A stretch of DNA of 57,105 bases from Dehalococcoidia bacterium (GTDB taxonomy: Bacteria > Chloroflexota > Dehalococcoidia > Lucifugimonadales > UBA3495): positions 1 through 57,105 of the forward strand of contig JAJDWF010000050.1 in assembly GCA_022825745.1 (NCBI GenBank), in the 5' to 3' direction. Positions 37,867 through 46,840 of this stretch are shown here, piece by piece (positions within the stretch are counted from its first letter, which is position 1; the number at the start of each line of letters is the position of its first letter). The position numbers and the translations under genes are program-made. The notes below the pieces were generated by a model that was not told the DNA's origin, ran no database searches, and saw only the letters and a program-made list of their open reading frames with translations.

Positions 37867-38520
37867 ATGCGCTATCGAATACCCACGGCCGCAGACCACG
37901 CTCTGCCCCTGCCCGGCACACTGTCCGATGTGGTTTTCCCCGATGCTGGAGGGACCGCGCGAATCGCCCGCGACGTCGCGTTGATCGTTGCCGGCAGCCT
38001 CTTGGTGGCTCTTTTCGCCCAGATCAAGATACCCCTGGGCTTTACGCCGGTGCCCATCACCGGGCAAACCTTCGCCGTTCTCCTGGTGGGCGCCTTGCTG
38101 GGAGGTTGGCGCGGCGGTTTGGCGCTGGCCCTCTACGCCATCGAGGGCGCATTCCTGCCGTTCTTCGCCGGCGGCGCGTCCGGATGGTTCTGGCTGTTGC
38201 CCTCCGGCGGTTACATCGTGGGATTCATTCCGGCTGCCGCCCTGGTCGGCTTTCTGTGCCAATGGGGTTGGAGCCGTCGGCCCTGGGTATTGCTCGCCAT
38301 GTTCTTGGGCAACGTCGTCCTGTACGTACCGGGCCTGATTCAACTAAGCTTGTTCCTCCCCGCCGACGCTGCCACCGCCTGGGGCTGCGCCGATGTCTGG
38401 CAGTGCGGTCTGCTCCCGTTCATCCCCGGCGACCTGGTCAAGTTGATCGCCGCCAGCCTCGTCGTGCCAGCGGGATGGGCGCTGCTGGACTGGTTTGCAG
38501 TCCCGCCACGCGGCCGCTGA
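37867..38520 (+). CDS. bioY: Biotin transporter BioY (ECF S component)
   Basis: 217 residues with six hydrophobic helices. BioY signatures: IPLGFTPVPITGQTFAVLL near residue 56, YAIEGAFLPFFAGG near 94, LLPSGGYIVGFIPAAALVG near 115, and PFIPGDLVKLIAASLVVPA near 183. It binds biotin and works alone or with the ECF EcfAT energising module, which is not seen here. It is divergent from polX and lies upstream of an MBL-fold gene. Confidence 0.96.
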   Translation: MRYRIPTAADHALPLPGTLSDVVFPDAGGTARIARDVALIVAGSLLVALFAQIKIPLGFTPVPITGQTFAVLLVGALLGGWRGGLALALYAIEGAFLPFFAGGASGWFWLLPSGGYIVGFIPAAALVGFLCQWGWSRRPWVLLAMFLGNVVLYVPGLIQLSLFLPADAATAWGCADVWQCGLLPFIPGDLVKLIAASLVVPAGWALLDWFAVPPRGR

Positions 38521-38555
38521 CGCAACCCGACTAACGGATTAACTGACCCCAAATC

Positions 38556-39239
38556 ATGGACATCTACTGGCTTGGACACGCCTCATTCCGGCTCCGCTCG
38601 GCCACGACCGGGCTGTCCATAATTACCGACCCCTACGCGGCCACTGCGGGATCAGGCATACAGATTGATTCCCGACAGATTATCGACGTGGTAGCCGTCA
38701 CCGTCAGCCACGACGACGCGATGCACAACAACCCCGCCGACCTCGACGGCGACGCCCGCGTTTTCAATACCCCCGGAGAGTACGAATTGCAGGGGGTTAC
38801 CATCCGTGCGGTGATGACCGGGCTGCCCGAAGGGGTTGCCCGCAGTCAACGCAACGTCGCGTACACCATTGCCATCGACGGGATCAGCGTATGCCACCTT
38901 GGCAACATCGCCAGGCCCCTTACCGCGCAGCAGATCGACCTCGTCGGTCCCGCCGACGTGGTGCTGGCGCCGGCCGGCGGAGAGGAGTGCAACCTGCTGT
39001 CCCACCGCGCCGTCAATCAGACCGCCCAGCAGTTGGACGCCCGCTGGCTCATTCCCATGCACTACCGCGCGCCGGGCGAGTCGTCCGAAATTCAGCCCGC
39101 CGACCCCAGCGCGTTCCTGCGCGAACTCGGGGTGGCCGATGGATCGCTGCAACCCCAGGGACGTATGCAGGTCACCCGCAACAACCTGCCGCCGTCCTTG
39201 CAAATCGGTCTGCTCACCCCGCAAACCCGTGCGGCGTGA
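38556..39239 (+). CDS. MBL-fold protein with lost metal ligands
   Basis: 227 residues that begin MDIYWLGHASFRLRS, a start shared by UlaG-like MBL-fold proteins. The usual HxHxDH metal motif is here H-D-D-A-M-H (near residue 53), the GDxGH-type second site reads HLGNIARPL (near 113), and the last His is kept in WLIPMHYRA. Three of the expected ligands are missing, so metal hydrolysis is doubtful. It starts 36 nt after bioY, so it may be co-transcribed. Function unknown; binding or a changed chemistry is possible. Confidence 0.75.
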   Translation: MDIYWLGHASFRLRSATTGLSIITDPYAATAGSGIQIDSRQIIDVVAVTVSHDDAMHNNPADLDGDARVFNTPGEYELQGVTIRAVMTGLPEGVARSQRNVAYTIAIDGISVCHLGNIARPLTAQQIDLVGPADVVLAPAGGEECNLLSHRAVNQTAQQLDARWLIPMHYRAPGESSEIQPADPSAFLRELGVADGSLQPQGRMQVTRNNLPPSLQIGLLTPQTRAA

Positions 39240-39303
39240 CGTACTGCGTTCGCGTCTTCGCATCGAAATTCCTCACGCTCAAGGGCGCGGTGTAAGGGTC
39301 AAG

Positions 39304-39331
39304 TTGCGCGCCATTCTCCCCGTGTTAGAAT
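39304..39331 (+). promoter_or_regulatory. Promoter of the LLM gene at 39375
   Basis: TTGCGC (39304-39309), 16-nt spacer, TAGAAT (39326-39331). The gene starts 44 nt after the -10. The TTGCGC/TAxAAT form recurs before tRNA-Trp. Confidence 0.55.
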
Positions 39332-39374
39332 GGCGCATCACCCCCGAACAGTTGACCACCAGAGGAGGTACCCG

Positions 39375-40541
39375 ATGTCCGTCCCGGCGCGTATGAAATT
39401 CGGCGTATTCATGGCCCCTTTCCACCGGGTCGGCGAAAACCCGACCCTGGCCCTGGAGCGCGATCTCGAACTGCTCCAATGGCTGGATCACCTGGGTTTT
39501 GATGAAGCCTGGATCGGTGAGCACCACAGCGCCGGCTGGGAAACTATCGCCTCCCCCGAAGTGTTCATGGCTACCGCCGCCGAGCGCACTCGCAACCTGC
39601 GCCTGGGCACCGGCGTCGTCAGCCTCCCGTATCACCATCCCTACATGGTCGCCAACCGCATGGTGCTCCTCGATCACCTCACCCGGGGCCGCGTGATGCT
39701 TGGCGTAGGCCCTGGCGCTCTGGCCTCCGACGCCTACATGTTCGGTATTGACCCGGCCCGTCAGCGCGAGATGATGGACGAGTCCCTGGGCGTCATCAAG
39801 CGTTTGATGGACAGTCCCGAACCCTACACCTATACGTCTGATTGGTTCGAGCTGCACGACGCCCATCTGCAACTCCGCCCTTACCAGCAGCCGTTCCCGC
39901 TGGTTGTGGCCTCGGTGCAGTCGCCGGCCGGTGTAACCACCGCCGGCAAGCACGGCGCCGGCGTGATCTCCCTCAGCGTCCCCCGCGACATGGTGCGCTC
40001 CACCAGCCTCAAGGACCAGTGGGCCATCGCCGAGGAGACCGCCGCCGAACACGGGCAGACGGTCAAGCGATCCGAGTGGCGCCTTTCCGTCGGCGTTCAC
40101 TTGGCCGAGTCCAAGAAGGAAGCGCAGGAGGACATCCGCGAGGGTTCCGCCCGCGTGGTCACCGAATACTTCGGCAACACCCTCGGCCACGAGGTCCCCG
40201 ACGTGCCTCGTGATCAGATTGTCGATTTTATGACCGACAACAAGCAGTGGATTGTCGGCACGCCCGACGACTGCATCCAGCGCATCCACGAGTTGCAGGA
40301 ACTGTCCGGCGGATTCGGCGGCATGCTGGTGCGCGTCGAAGACTGGGCGCCCCGCGACAAGCTCCATCGTTCCTACGAACTGATGGCTCGCTACGTCATG
40401 CCCCAGTTCCAGGGCACCCTGACCGGCATCCAGACCTCGCAACAGTGGGCATCCGACCTGCGCGATACCTTGCAGGTCAACCGCCGCGCTGGGCTGGAAC
40501 GTGCCAGCCAAGCTTACGAGGAGACTCGCCAGGGTCGCTGA
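39375..40541 (+). CDS. LLM class flavin-dependent monooxygenase
   Basis: 388 residues from the ATG at 39375 (AGAGGAGG upstream). It has the luciferase EHH motif in AWIGEHHSAGWETI near residue 46, LRLGTGVVSLPYHHP near 78 and GRVMLGVGPGALASD near 112. It belongs to the FMN-dependent luciferase branch (limonene or alkanal-type). C-terminal extension of about 40 residues (from FQGTLTGIQTSQQW) is longer than in its neighbours. Its substrate is unknown. A terminator follows. Confidence 0.88.
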   Translation: MSVPARMKFGVFMAPFHRVGENPTLALERDLELLQWLDHLGFDEAWIGEHHSAGWETIASPEVFMATAAERTRNLRLGTGVVSLPYHHPYMVANRMVLLDHLTRGRVMLGVGPGALASDAYMFGIDPARQREMMDESLGVIKRLMDSPEPYTYTSDWFELHDAHLQLRPYQQPFPLVVASVQSPAGVTTAGKHGAGVISLSVPRDMVRSTSLKDQWAIAEETAAEHGQTVKRSEWRLSVGVHLAESKKEAQEDIREGSARVVTEYFGNTLGHEVPDVPRDQIVDFMTDNKQWIVGTPDDCIQRIHELQELSGGFGGMLVRVEDWAPRDKLHRSYELMARYVMPQFQGTLTGIQTSQQWASDLRDTLQVNRRAGLERASQAYEETRQGR

Positions 40542-40564
40542 CACACGGCTGCGACTGCATAGCG

Positions 40565-40593
40565 GGGCGGGCTCAAAACCCGCCCTTTCGTTT
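40565..40593 (+). terminator. Rho-independent terminator after the LLM gene
   Basis: Arms GGGCGGG (40565-40571) and CCCGCCC (40579-40585) with a CTCAAAA loop, followed by TTTCGTTT. Confidence 0.8.
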
Positions 40594-40628
40594 ATCCCGG
40601 CGCCGCTGTTCCGGCGTGCGATAATGGT

Positions 40629-40634
40629 TATAAT
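40629..40634 (+). promoter_or_regulatory. -10 element of the pyk promoter
   Basis: Perfect TATAAT 56 nt upstream of the pyk ATG; no good -35 (TGTTCC at 16 nt). Confidence 0.4.
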
Positions 40635-40689
40635 GCGCTGGAACGAAACATAACAAAACTCGAAGCAGGCTCGGACAAGGGGATTGGTC

Positions 40690-42144
40690 ATGCGGAAAAC
40701 CAAGATTATCGCCACCATCGGACCGGCCTCCCGGTCTCCGGAAACACTGGACCGGCTCGTTGCCGCCGGCATGGACGTGGCCCGGCTCAACTTCTCTCAC
40801 GGGACTCTGGAAGAACATGCCGAGGTCATCGCCAGCGTGCGCTCCGCTTCGGAACGCCACAACCGGCCGGTCGCCGTCTTGCAGGACCTGGGCGGCAACA
40901 AGTTCCGCCTGGGGAACATGGCTGAAGCCATCCAGCTCAACTTCGGCGACCGCATATCCATCGTCAACGAACCTAGCGCGGATACTCCGGATCGCTTGCC
41001 CTTCCCTGAGCCGACCATTCTCGCCAGCCTCCGCCCGGGCCACCTGGTGTACCTCTCTGATGGCACGGTGTGTCTGGAAGTTCTGGACGTCACCGATGAC
41101 CTCGAGATCAAGACGCAGGTACGCAACGGCGGCAACCTCTCTTCCTACAAAGGCGTCAATCTGCCCGACGTTCCCATCGACATGCCCGTGATCACCGAAA
41201 GCGATAAGGTCGCGTTGCAGTTCGGCGTCGAGCAGGAGGTTGACTGGGTCGCCCTCTCTTTCGTACGTACCGGCGAGGATGTGCGCTACGCCCGCGCCTA
41301 CCTCAATCAGCTCAACAGCCAGGCTCCGGTGATGGCCAAGCTGGAGCGCCGGGAGTGCATCAGCAACTTGGACGATATCCTCGAAGAGGTGGATGGCATC
41401 ATGGTTGCCCGCGGCGACCTGGGCGTCGAGATGCCTATGGAAGAAGTCCCGGTCATCCAGAAAAACATGGTCACCCGCGCCAACATGGCCGGCCGGATCT
41501 CCTCGGTGGCTACCCAGATGCTGCGCTCCATGGTCAACTCGCCTACGCCCACCCGGGCCGAGGTGTCGGACATTGCCAACGCCGTGCTGGACGGCTGCGA
41601 TTCCATCCTGCTGTCCGACGAAATCGCCGTCGGCGCCTACCCGGTAGAGGCGGTCCGAATTGCCGATGCCGCCATCGTCCAGGCCGAAACCATGTACAAC
41701 TACTACACCGAGTTTCCCCAGACCAACCAAACCCAGGCGGTGACCTGGGGCGCCAACCAACTCACCAAATCGCTGAACGCCAAACCCATCGTCATCACCA
41801 GCACCGGTCGGGCGGCCTTTGAGATGGCAAGGTTCCGACCGGAAAACGACATCATTGTCTTCTCCCACGACGCCGCAGTGCAGCGGCGGGTCTGCATGGC
41901 GTGGGGCCTCAACCCCAAGGGAGTGATACCGGCAGAACCCGATGTCGCCAAGTTGGTCACCCTCCTGGTGGACGCGGCGATGGCAACCGGCATGGTTTCG
42001 GAGCGCGACGTGGTCACCCTGGTCCACGGCTTCATGACCGGAGTCACCGGCACCACCAACACCATTCAGGTGCTGAACATCCAGGAGTACCTGGGCCACA
42101 TCGGACGCAGCGCGGTTGCTCACGCCGCCCCGCAAGTCGTGTAA
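40690..42144 (+). CDS. pyk: Pyruvate kinase
   Basis: 484 residues from the ATG at 40690 (AAGGGG 7 nt upstream; a TTG at 40684 is less likely). It converts phosphoenolpyruvate and ADP to pyruvate and ATP. Visible: KIIATIGPASRSPETLDRL near residue 5, GMDVARLNFSHG near 28, KLERRECISNLDDILEEVDG near 218, VARGDLGVEMPMEEVP near 240, ATQMLRSMVNSPTPTRAEVSD near 275 in pieces, and the C-terminal allosteric domain from about 350. Full length. The tRNA-Trp gene follows. Confidence 0.96.
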   Translation: MRKTKIIATIGPASRSPETLDRLVAAGMDVARLNFSHGTLEEHAEVIASVRSASERHNRPVAVLQDLGGNKFRLGNMAEAIQLNFGDRISIVNEPSADTPDRLPFPEPTILASLRPGHLVYLSDGTVCLEVLDVTDDLEIKTQVRNGGNLSSYKGVNLPDVPIDMPVITESDKVALQFGVEQEVDWVALSFVRTGEDVRYARAYLNQLNSQAPVMAKLERRECISNLDDILEEVDGIMVARGDLGVEMPMEEVPVIQKNMVTRANMAGRISSVATQMLRSMVNSPTPTRAEVSDIANAVLDGCDSILLSDEIAVGAYPVEAVRIADAAIVQAETMYNYYTEFPQTNQTQAVTWGANQLTKSLNAKPIVITSTGRAAFEMARFRPENDIIVFSHDAAVQRRVCMAWGLNPKGVIPAEPDVAKLVTLLVDAAMATGMVSERDVVTLVHGFMTGVTGTTNTIQVLNIQEYLGHIGRSAVAHAAPQVV

Positions 42145-42158
42145 CCCGAATCGTCAGG

Positions 42159-42187
42159 TTGCGCGGTGAGTGCCCGGTTGCTAAAAT
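42159..42187 (+). promoter_or_regulatory. Promoter of tRNA-Trp
   Basis: TTGCGC (42159-42164), 17-nt spacer, TAAAAT (42182-42187), 12 nt before the tRNA. Confidence 0.6.
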
Positions 42188-42198
42188 ATCTTCAACGT

Positions 42199-42272
42199 AC
42201 CGGCGTGGTGTAGTGGTAGCGCATCGGTCTCCAAAACCGAAAGTGTGGGTTCGATTCCTGCCGCCGGTGCCA
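42199..42272 (+). tRNA. trnW: tRNA-Trp (CCA anticodon)
   Basis: 74 nt including an encoded 3' CCA. Acceptor stem ACCGGCG/CGCCGGT, anticodon stem TCGGT/ACCGA with the loop CTCCAAA (anticodon CCA), T-arm with TTCGATT loop. G73 fits bacterial tRNA-Trp. A terminator follows. Confidence 0.97.
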
Positions 42273-42288
42273 ATCGTTTATCAACGCG

Positions 42289-42321
42289 AACCGCCCCAAT
42301 TTCGGGGCGGTTCTACTTTGT
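42289..42321 (+). terminator. Rho-independent terminator after tRNA-Trp
   Basis: Arms AACCGCCCC (42289-42297) and GGGGCGGTT (42304-42312), loop AATTTC, followed by CTACTTTG. Confidence 0.75.
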
Positions 42322-42338
42322 TGGGCCGTCGGCGCGGG

Positions 42339-43340
42339 TTAGATGCCCAGCAGCGCTTCCAGGTTTCTCCATGATATCTGCTCTTTCTCTTCCTGAGTGA
42401 GGGATGTCAGCCCTTCCAGCCATCCGCCGGGCGACGGATCCCAGCCCACAAAGGGCCAGTCGCTCCCGATAACCACCCGGTCGGCGCCCACGGTGTCGAT
42501 AAGGAAGCGCAGTCCGGCCTCGCTGCTGGTCAGGAAGTCGTAGTAAATCTGGCTCTGGTACGCGCTGGGCGGCTTAAGGATGTTAACCCGTGCTTCCTGC
42601 CGCACCTTCCATCCGTGATCCACGCGCCCCATGGCGAAGCAGGCTCCCCCGCCGCCGTGGGCGATGCACACCTTCAAGTTGGGGCATTTATCCAGGATGC
42701 CGCCGCAGATCAGGGTTGCCACCACCAGGGCGTCTTCCATAACCACGCCCACGCTGTTGGGCAGGCCGTACTTCAGCGTCCGGTCCGTCGCCACCAGGTT
42801 GTCCTGCGGCTGCGGATGGAAGAACAGCAGAGCGTCCAGGGACTCGGCGGCCTTGAACAGCGGGAGGAATTGCGGTTCGTCCCAGCTCAGGCCGTTGACC
42901 ACCATGTCCAGCTCGGCCCCTTTGAGACCCAGCACTCTGACCGCACGCTCCAGCTCGGCGATGGCGGCGTCAACGTCCTGAACCGGCAGGGTGGCCAGCC
43001 CGGCGAAACGGTCGGGCCAGCGTTGCGTCATGCCGGCTATCTCGTCGTTCACCTCCCGGGATGCCTGGATTGCCTCCGCCGTGTCCCAGTGGTAGGGAAA
43101 CAGGGGCGTGTGGATGGACACCACCTGCACGTCCGTGCCCTCGGCGTCCATGTCCGCCAGCCGTTCCTCCGGCGTGTACCGGATTTTCGGGGAGTTGATC
43201 AGGATCCGCTTGCCGTTCCCGACGATGAATTCCTGCTCGCCCCGGGCTTCGTGGCTCATCCCATGCCAGTCCTGCCCCTGCTCAAAGGCATTCCACAACA
43301 CCTGCGGCGCCAAATGGGCATGAACGTCAATGTGTCTCAC
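42339..43340 (-). CDS. Amidohydrolase family protein (ACMSD-like), copy 2
   Basis: 333 residues. HxH metal motif at the start (DVHAHLAPQ), VHG-type GGACFAMGRVDHG near 222 and the aspartate in VVIGSDWPFVG near 290. This is the amidohydrolase-2 family of zinc TIM barrels, which decarboxylate aromatic or muconate acids (2-amino-3-carboxymuconate semialdehyde decarboxylase and gamma-resorcylate decarboxylase) or hydrolyse related compounds. The end LTQEEKEQISWRNLEALLGI matches the paralogue at 46841. It is the last gene of the five-gene operon, 30 nt after the sensor gene. Confidence 0.9.
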   Translation of the reverse strand: MRHIDVHAHLAPQVLWNAFEQGQDWHGMSHEARGEQEFIVGNGKRILINSPKIRYTPEERLADMDAEGTDVQVVSIHTPLFPYHWDTAEAIQASREVNDEIAGMTQRWPDRFAGLATLPVQDVDAAIAELERAVRVLGLKGAELDMVVNGLSWDEPQFLPLFKAAESLDALLFFHPQPQDNLVATDRTLKYGLPNSVGVVMEDALVVATLICGGILDKCPNLKVCIAHGGGGACFAMGRVDHGWKVRQEARVNILKPPSAYQSQIYYDFLTSSEAGLRFLIDTVGADRVVIGSDWPFVGWDPSPGGWLEGLTSLTQEEKEQISWRNLEALLGI

Positions 43341-43370
43341 GAATCGTCCTCCATGGTGCGGGCAAAAAAA

Positions 43371-45524
43371 CTACGCCTCGCGGCTTTGCGAACCCCTGAC
43401 GCTATGGTAGCCGGCGGCTAGCAGCGTTCCAACAACCCCGACAATGGCTATGACCAGGATTATGATGCGCCCGTTGGACGCGGCCTGTCCGTACCGACCC
43501 GCCGCAGCCGCCGAACTCTGCCCGACCTCTGCCACCAGGCCATCTATTTCCTTCTGTAGCCCGGCCATGATTTGCCTGTTGGCCCCAACCAGCCTGCGCT
43601 CCTGCGCCACCATTGACGTTCTAAACTTCATGGCGTTCACGGTGCTGCTCTCCGCAGCCAGCAGCCGGTCGGACAGGGTGATAACTTCAGGATTCAGGTC
43701 TGGCCCGCCGTCCTCCGCAAGATACGCGATGCTGCGCTCCATGCGTTGGGCCGCCGTATCGAAGGTCTCTTCCACCCGCGACGTTAGCGTCGGAACGGTC
43801 AACCGGTTGGCGAAATCCAGCGTCCAGTATCCGGTTGACGCCGACTCCTTCAACGCGGCCATGTGCCAGTAGCGAAGGAATTCTTCTTGGGACAACGTCG
43901 CCATGCCCGCCGGCGCGGTATCCCTGAGATCACTTCTGCCCGTCATGATGTAGTAGAACTGGTTGTCCAGGCTCGAACCGATGGCTGGAAAAAGCTCATA
44001 ATTGGTGGAGACGCTGAGTTCCTGCCAGTTCCGTTCCCCGCCAAGGATGGCCTCCAACAAGGCGGGACGTCCATCCTCAATTCGCGATACGTTGGTCGTC
44101 AGTCGGTCAACCTGCTGGCGTATGCGCTCCACACTCGCATCGTAGCCCTTGCTTTCCAGGGCGGCCAGCCGGTCGGCCAACTCAGCCTCATTGCTGGCGA
44201 TGGCAGCCCTGGCCTCCGCTACACTCTCGGCAGTCATCCTCGCGCTAGTCGTGGCTGCTGCGGTTGACGCCAGCGTACCGGAGCGTTGCGTTATCGCTGC
44301 CGCGCCGGCCAGGACCTCAACGTCGCCGCTGCCCGGGTTCTTGGCTTCTAGATTGTCGATGACCAGCCAGCCGGCCACCGCCGAGGCGATGATTATCGAC
44401 AGTGCGCCCAAGACGCTGACGGCTAGGGGGACGGATATGCGCCGCTGCGACTTGAAGCCGGAGTAACCGGCGACGAGCAGCGCTCCAATTACCCCCACAA
44501 CGCCTATTATCAGGATGATGATGCGCCCGTTGGACGCAGCCCGTTCGTGCTGAGCCGCTGCGGTAACCGTGTTCTGACTGACCTCTGCAACCAGGCCGTC
44601 CACTTCCCCTTGCAGCCGGCCGAGAATCTGCCGGTTGGCCGCAATCAGAGTGCGCTCTCGCGATACCATCGACGCCCGCAGCCTCATGGCGTCCAGCATG
44701 CTGTTCTCCCCGGCGCCGGCGGATAACAGCCGGTTGGAGAGGGGAATCACCTCGGGATGCAGGTCCGGTCCGCCCTGATCCGAAAGATACGCGATGCTGC
44801 GCTCCATGCGTTGGGCCGCCGTGTCAAAACTCTCTTCATTGCTGGCTAACAGCGTCGGGTCGGCCTGGCTGCTGAGGTTCGCCGCCAGCAAGCTCCGGTG
44901 CGCGCTGAATGTCCACTCCAGCAACGTGGCCAGGTGCCAGTAACGAAGATACTCTGCCTCTGACAGAGTGCCGGAAGTGTCCGGCTGCGCGTCTCTGAAA
45001 TCGCTTCTGCCCGTCATCATGTAGTAGAACTGGTTGTCCAGGCTCGAACCGATGGCCGGCAGGAGTTTCCGGTTGGTGGAGAAAAGCAGCCCCTGCCAAC
45101 TGCGGTCCCCGGCAAGGATGGCCTCCAACAGAGCGGGCCGCTCATCTTCAATTTGCCTCGCGTTGGCCGTCAGCAGGCCAACCTGCTCGCGTATCCGCCC
45201 TACACTGTTGTCATAGCCCCGGCCTTCCAGGGCCGTCAGCCGGCCGGCCAGGTCGGCCTCATTGCTGGCGATGGCGGCGTTGGTCTCCGCTATGCTTTCG
45301 GGACTCATCCGGGCGTTGGTTGGCACGGCTGCGGTTGACGACAGCGTGGTCGAGAGCCTGGTTATCGCCGCCGCGTCCGCCAGAATCTCGGCGTCGTGGC
45401 TGCTCCGGTTCTGAGCCTCCAGGTTGTCAACGACCAGCCATCCGACCACTGCCGAGGCGATGATTATTGCCAGTGCGCCCAGTGTGCCAATCAGCAAGGG
45501 CGCAGTTATTCGGGGTTGTGTCAT
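43371..45524 (-). CDS. Duplicated membrane sensor: two tandem [TM-ectodomain-TM] units, no output domain
   Basis: 717 residues; its ATG overlaps the stop of the binding-protein gene (TGATG), with AGGAG 7 nt upstream. Two copies of about 360 residues follow each other: TM 8-32, ectodomain 33-331, TM 332-356; TM 364-390, ectodomain 391-683, TM 684-706. Both copies keep RPALLEAILxG, PAIGSSLDNQFYYxMTGRSD, FDTAAQRMERSIAYL and GGPDLxPEVI. The predicted helical ectodomain resembles those of ligand-sensing histidine kinases and chemoreceptors. HAMP, kinase, cyclase or methyl-accepting domains are absent. The repeats stay alike at nucleotide level, suggesting a fairly recent duplication. It probably senses through the binding protein next to it; how it signals is unknown. 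Confidence 0.82.
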   Translation of the reverse strand: MTQPRITAPLLIGTLGALAIIIASAVVGWLVVDNLEAQNRSSHDAEILADAAAITRLSTTLSSTAAVPTNARMSPESIAETNAAIASNEADLAGRLTALEGRGYDNSVGRIREQVGLLTANARQIEDERPALLEAILAGDRSWQGLLFSTNRKLLPAIGSSLDNQFYYMMTGRSDFRDAQPDTSGTLSEAEYLRYWHLATLLEWTFSAHRSLLAANLSSQADPTLLASNEESFDTAAQRMERSIAYLSDQGGPDLHPEVIPLSNRLLSAGAGENSMLDAMRLRASMVSRERTLIAANRQILGRLQGEVDGLVAEVSQNTVTAAAQHERAASNGRIIILIIGVVGVIGALLVAGYSGFKSQRRISVPLAVSVLGALSIIIASAVAGWLVIDNLEAKNPGSGDVEVLAGAAAITQRSGTLASTAAATTSARMTAESVAEARAAIASNEAELADRLAALESKGYDASVERIRQQVDRLTTNVSRIEDGRPALLEAILGGERNWQELSVSTNYELFPAIGSSLDNQFYYIMTGRSDLRDTAPAGMATLSQEEFLRYWHMAALKESASTGYWTLDFANRLTVPTLTSRVEETFDTAAQRMERSIAYLAEDGGPDLNPEVITLSDRLLAAESSTVNAMKFRTSMVAQERRLVGANRQIMAGLQKEIDGLVAEVGQSSAAAAGRYGQAASNGRIIILVIAIVGVVGTLLAAGYHSVRGSQSREA

Positions 45525-46786
45525 CACCGCGCTCCTCTCAGGTTGTTGACCAGGTGGTAATTCCCGTCATCTCCGATCACGGTCACAAACACCGCGTCGG
45601 ATCCTTGGTTGTCCCCCGGGCCGTACTGGAGCGTCATGCCTTCCAGGTCAATCGTACCGGAGTTGCGCAGCGCGTTGAGAAAACAGTCTCGGCTTACGTC
45701 CCGGCCGCACTGTTCAAGACCCACAATCGCCAGCCGCCCGGCCAGGTAGCCCTCTAAAGAGACGAACCCTGGCACGGCATTAGCGTCAAACGCCTGCAAC
45801 GCTGCGCGATAGGCGGCGACTACGGGAACGCCGGAGTCATCGGGTAGAGGCACCACCTGGGTGACATAAACGCCGGAGCCATCCGGCCCCAACTCCTGCG
45901 CCAGTGCGTTGCTGCCCACAAAGGACACCGCCATGAATATGGGGTCGATGTCCTCACGGGCCACGGTAATCGCTTTGGCAACCGGAGCATATGCCCCGAT
46001 CATGATGACCGCTTCTGGATTGGCTTCCACGATGTTGAAAACGGCAGCCTTGACCGCGTCTGAGTTGCGCTGGTAGTACCAGGACGCCACCGGCTCCAGG
46101 TTGCGTTTGCCCAGCGCGTCAGTCACCCCGTCCAGCCCGGACTGGCCGTAGGAGTCGTTCTGATACATCACGGCGACGCGGGTTATTCCCAGGTCTTCCG
46201 TCAACCGCGCCACCATCTCTTCCGCTTCCTGGTGGTACGAGGCCCGCAAGTTCACCACGTTCTCCAACTCGGCCTGTCGCAGGAAACCGGCGCCGGTAAA
46301 GGGCGCAATGAATGGCACTCCTTGCGCGTTGGCCAGTGGCGACGCCGAGCGCGAGGTCGGCGTCCCGACCTCTCCAATCAGCGCGAAAACGCGCTCCTGG
46401 TTAATCAGGTTCAGTGTGTTCGAGTATGCCAAATGCGGCTCATACTGGTCGTCCAGAGTTGACAACTCCAGCATCCGGCCATGGACTCCGCCGGCCTGGT
46501 TCTGTTCCTGGAACGCCGCCTGAATGCCCAGCCGCATTTCATTGCCCAGCGCCTGCGCCGGGCCGCTGAAGGCGGCGGACTGCCCGAACAGGACGCGGTC
46601 GTCAAATACGCCCGGATTCCCCTCATTCGCCATCGCCGCCATCCCTTGGGGAGCCGCTTCAGATTCGCTCTGCGTCGGCGGGAGTGGGGTTTCCTGGCAC
46701 GCCACTACCAAGACCATAATCATGGCTGCAATGGCGAACACCGCTATGGCTTTTGCGCTTCTGGCCGTTGCGATTGTGTATCTCAT
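45524..46786 (-). CDS. Substrate-binding lipoprotein (branched-chain amino acid/amide type)
   Basis: 420 residues from the ATG at 46786. Signal anchor with lipobox LVVAC (acylated Cys at residue 30). The mature part is a type I periplasmic binding protein of the Peripla_BP_6 (LivJ/amide-binding) family: FGQSAAFSGPAQALGNEMRLG near 65, VFALIGEVGTPTSRSASPLA near 130, VAVMYQNDSYGQSGLDGV near 200 and IMIGAYAPVAKAI near 255. No permease or ATPase gene is nearby, so its role is probably sensory, presenting a ligand to the duplicated sensor encoded immediately downstream and overlapping its stop codon. Confidence 0.88.
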   Translation of the reverse strand: MRYTIATARSAKAIAVFAIAAMIMVLVVACQETPLPPTQSESEAAPQGMAAMANEGNPGVFDDRVLFGQSAAFSGPAQALGNEMRLGIQAAFQEQNQAGGVHGRMLELSTLDDQYEPHLAYSNTLNLINQERVFALIGEVGTPTSRSASPLANAQGVPFIAPFTGAGFLRQAELENVVNLRASYHQEAEEMVARLTEDLGITRVAVMYQNDSYGQSGLDGVTDALGKRNLEPVASWYYQRNSDAVKAAVFNIVEANPEAVIMIGAYAPVAKAITVAREDIDPIFMAVSFVGSNALAQELGPDGSGVYVTQVVPLPDDSGVPVVAAYRAALQAFDANAVPGFVSLEGYLAGRLAIVGLEQCGRDVSRDCFLNALRNSGTIDLEGMTLQYGPGDNQGSDAVFVTVIGDDGNYHLVNNLRGAR

Positions 46787-46840
46787 CGTCAGGTCTTCTG
46801 CTCCTCTAAATTCGTCAGGCTCTTCCAATTCGGGCAACGG

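Noticed and set aside
42176..42200. Second tRNA upstream of tRNA-Trp
   Set aside because: No further cloverleaf could be formed; the sequence is the promoter region.
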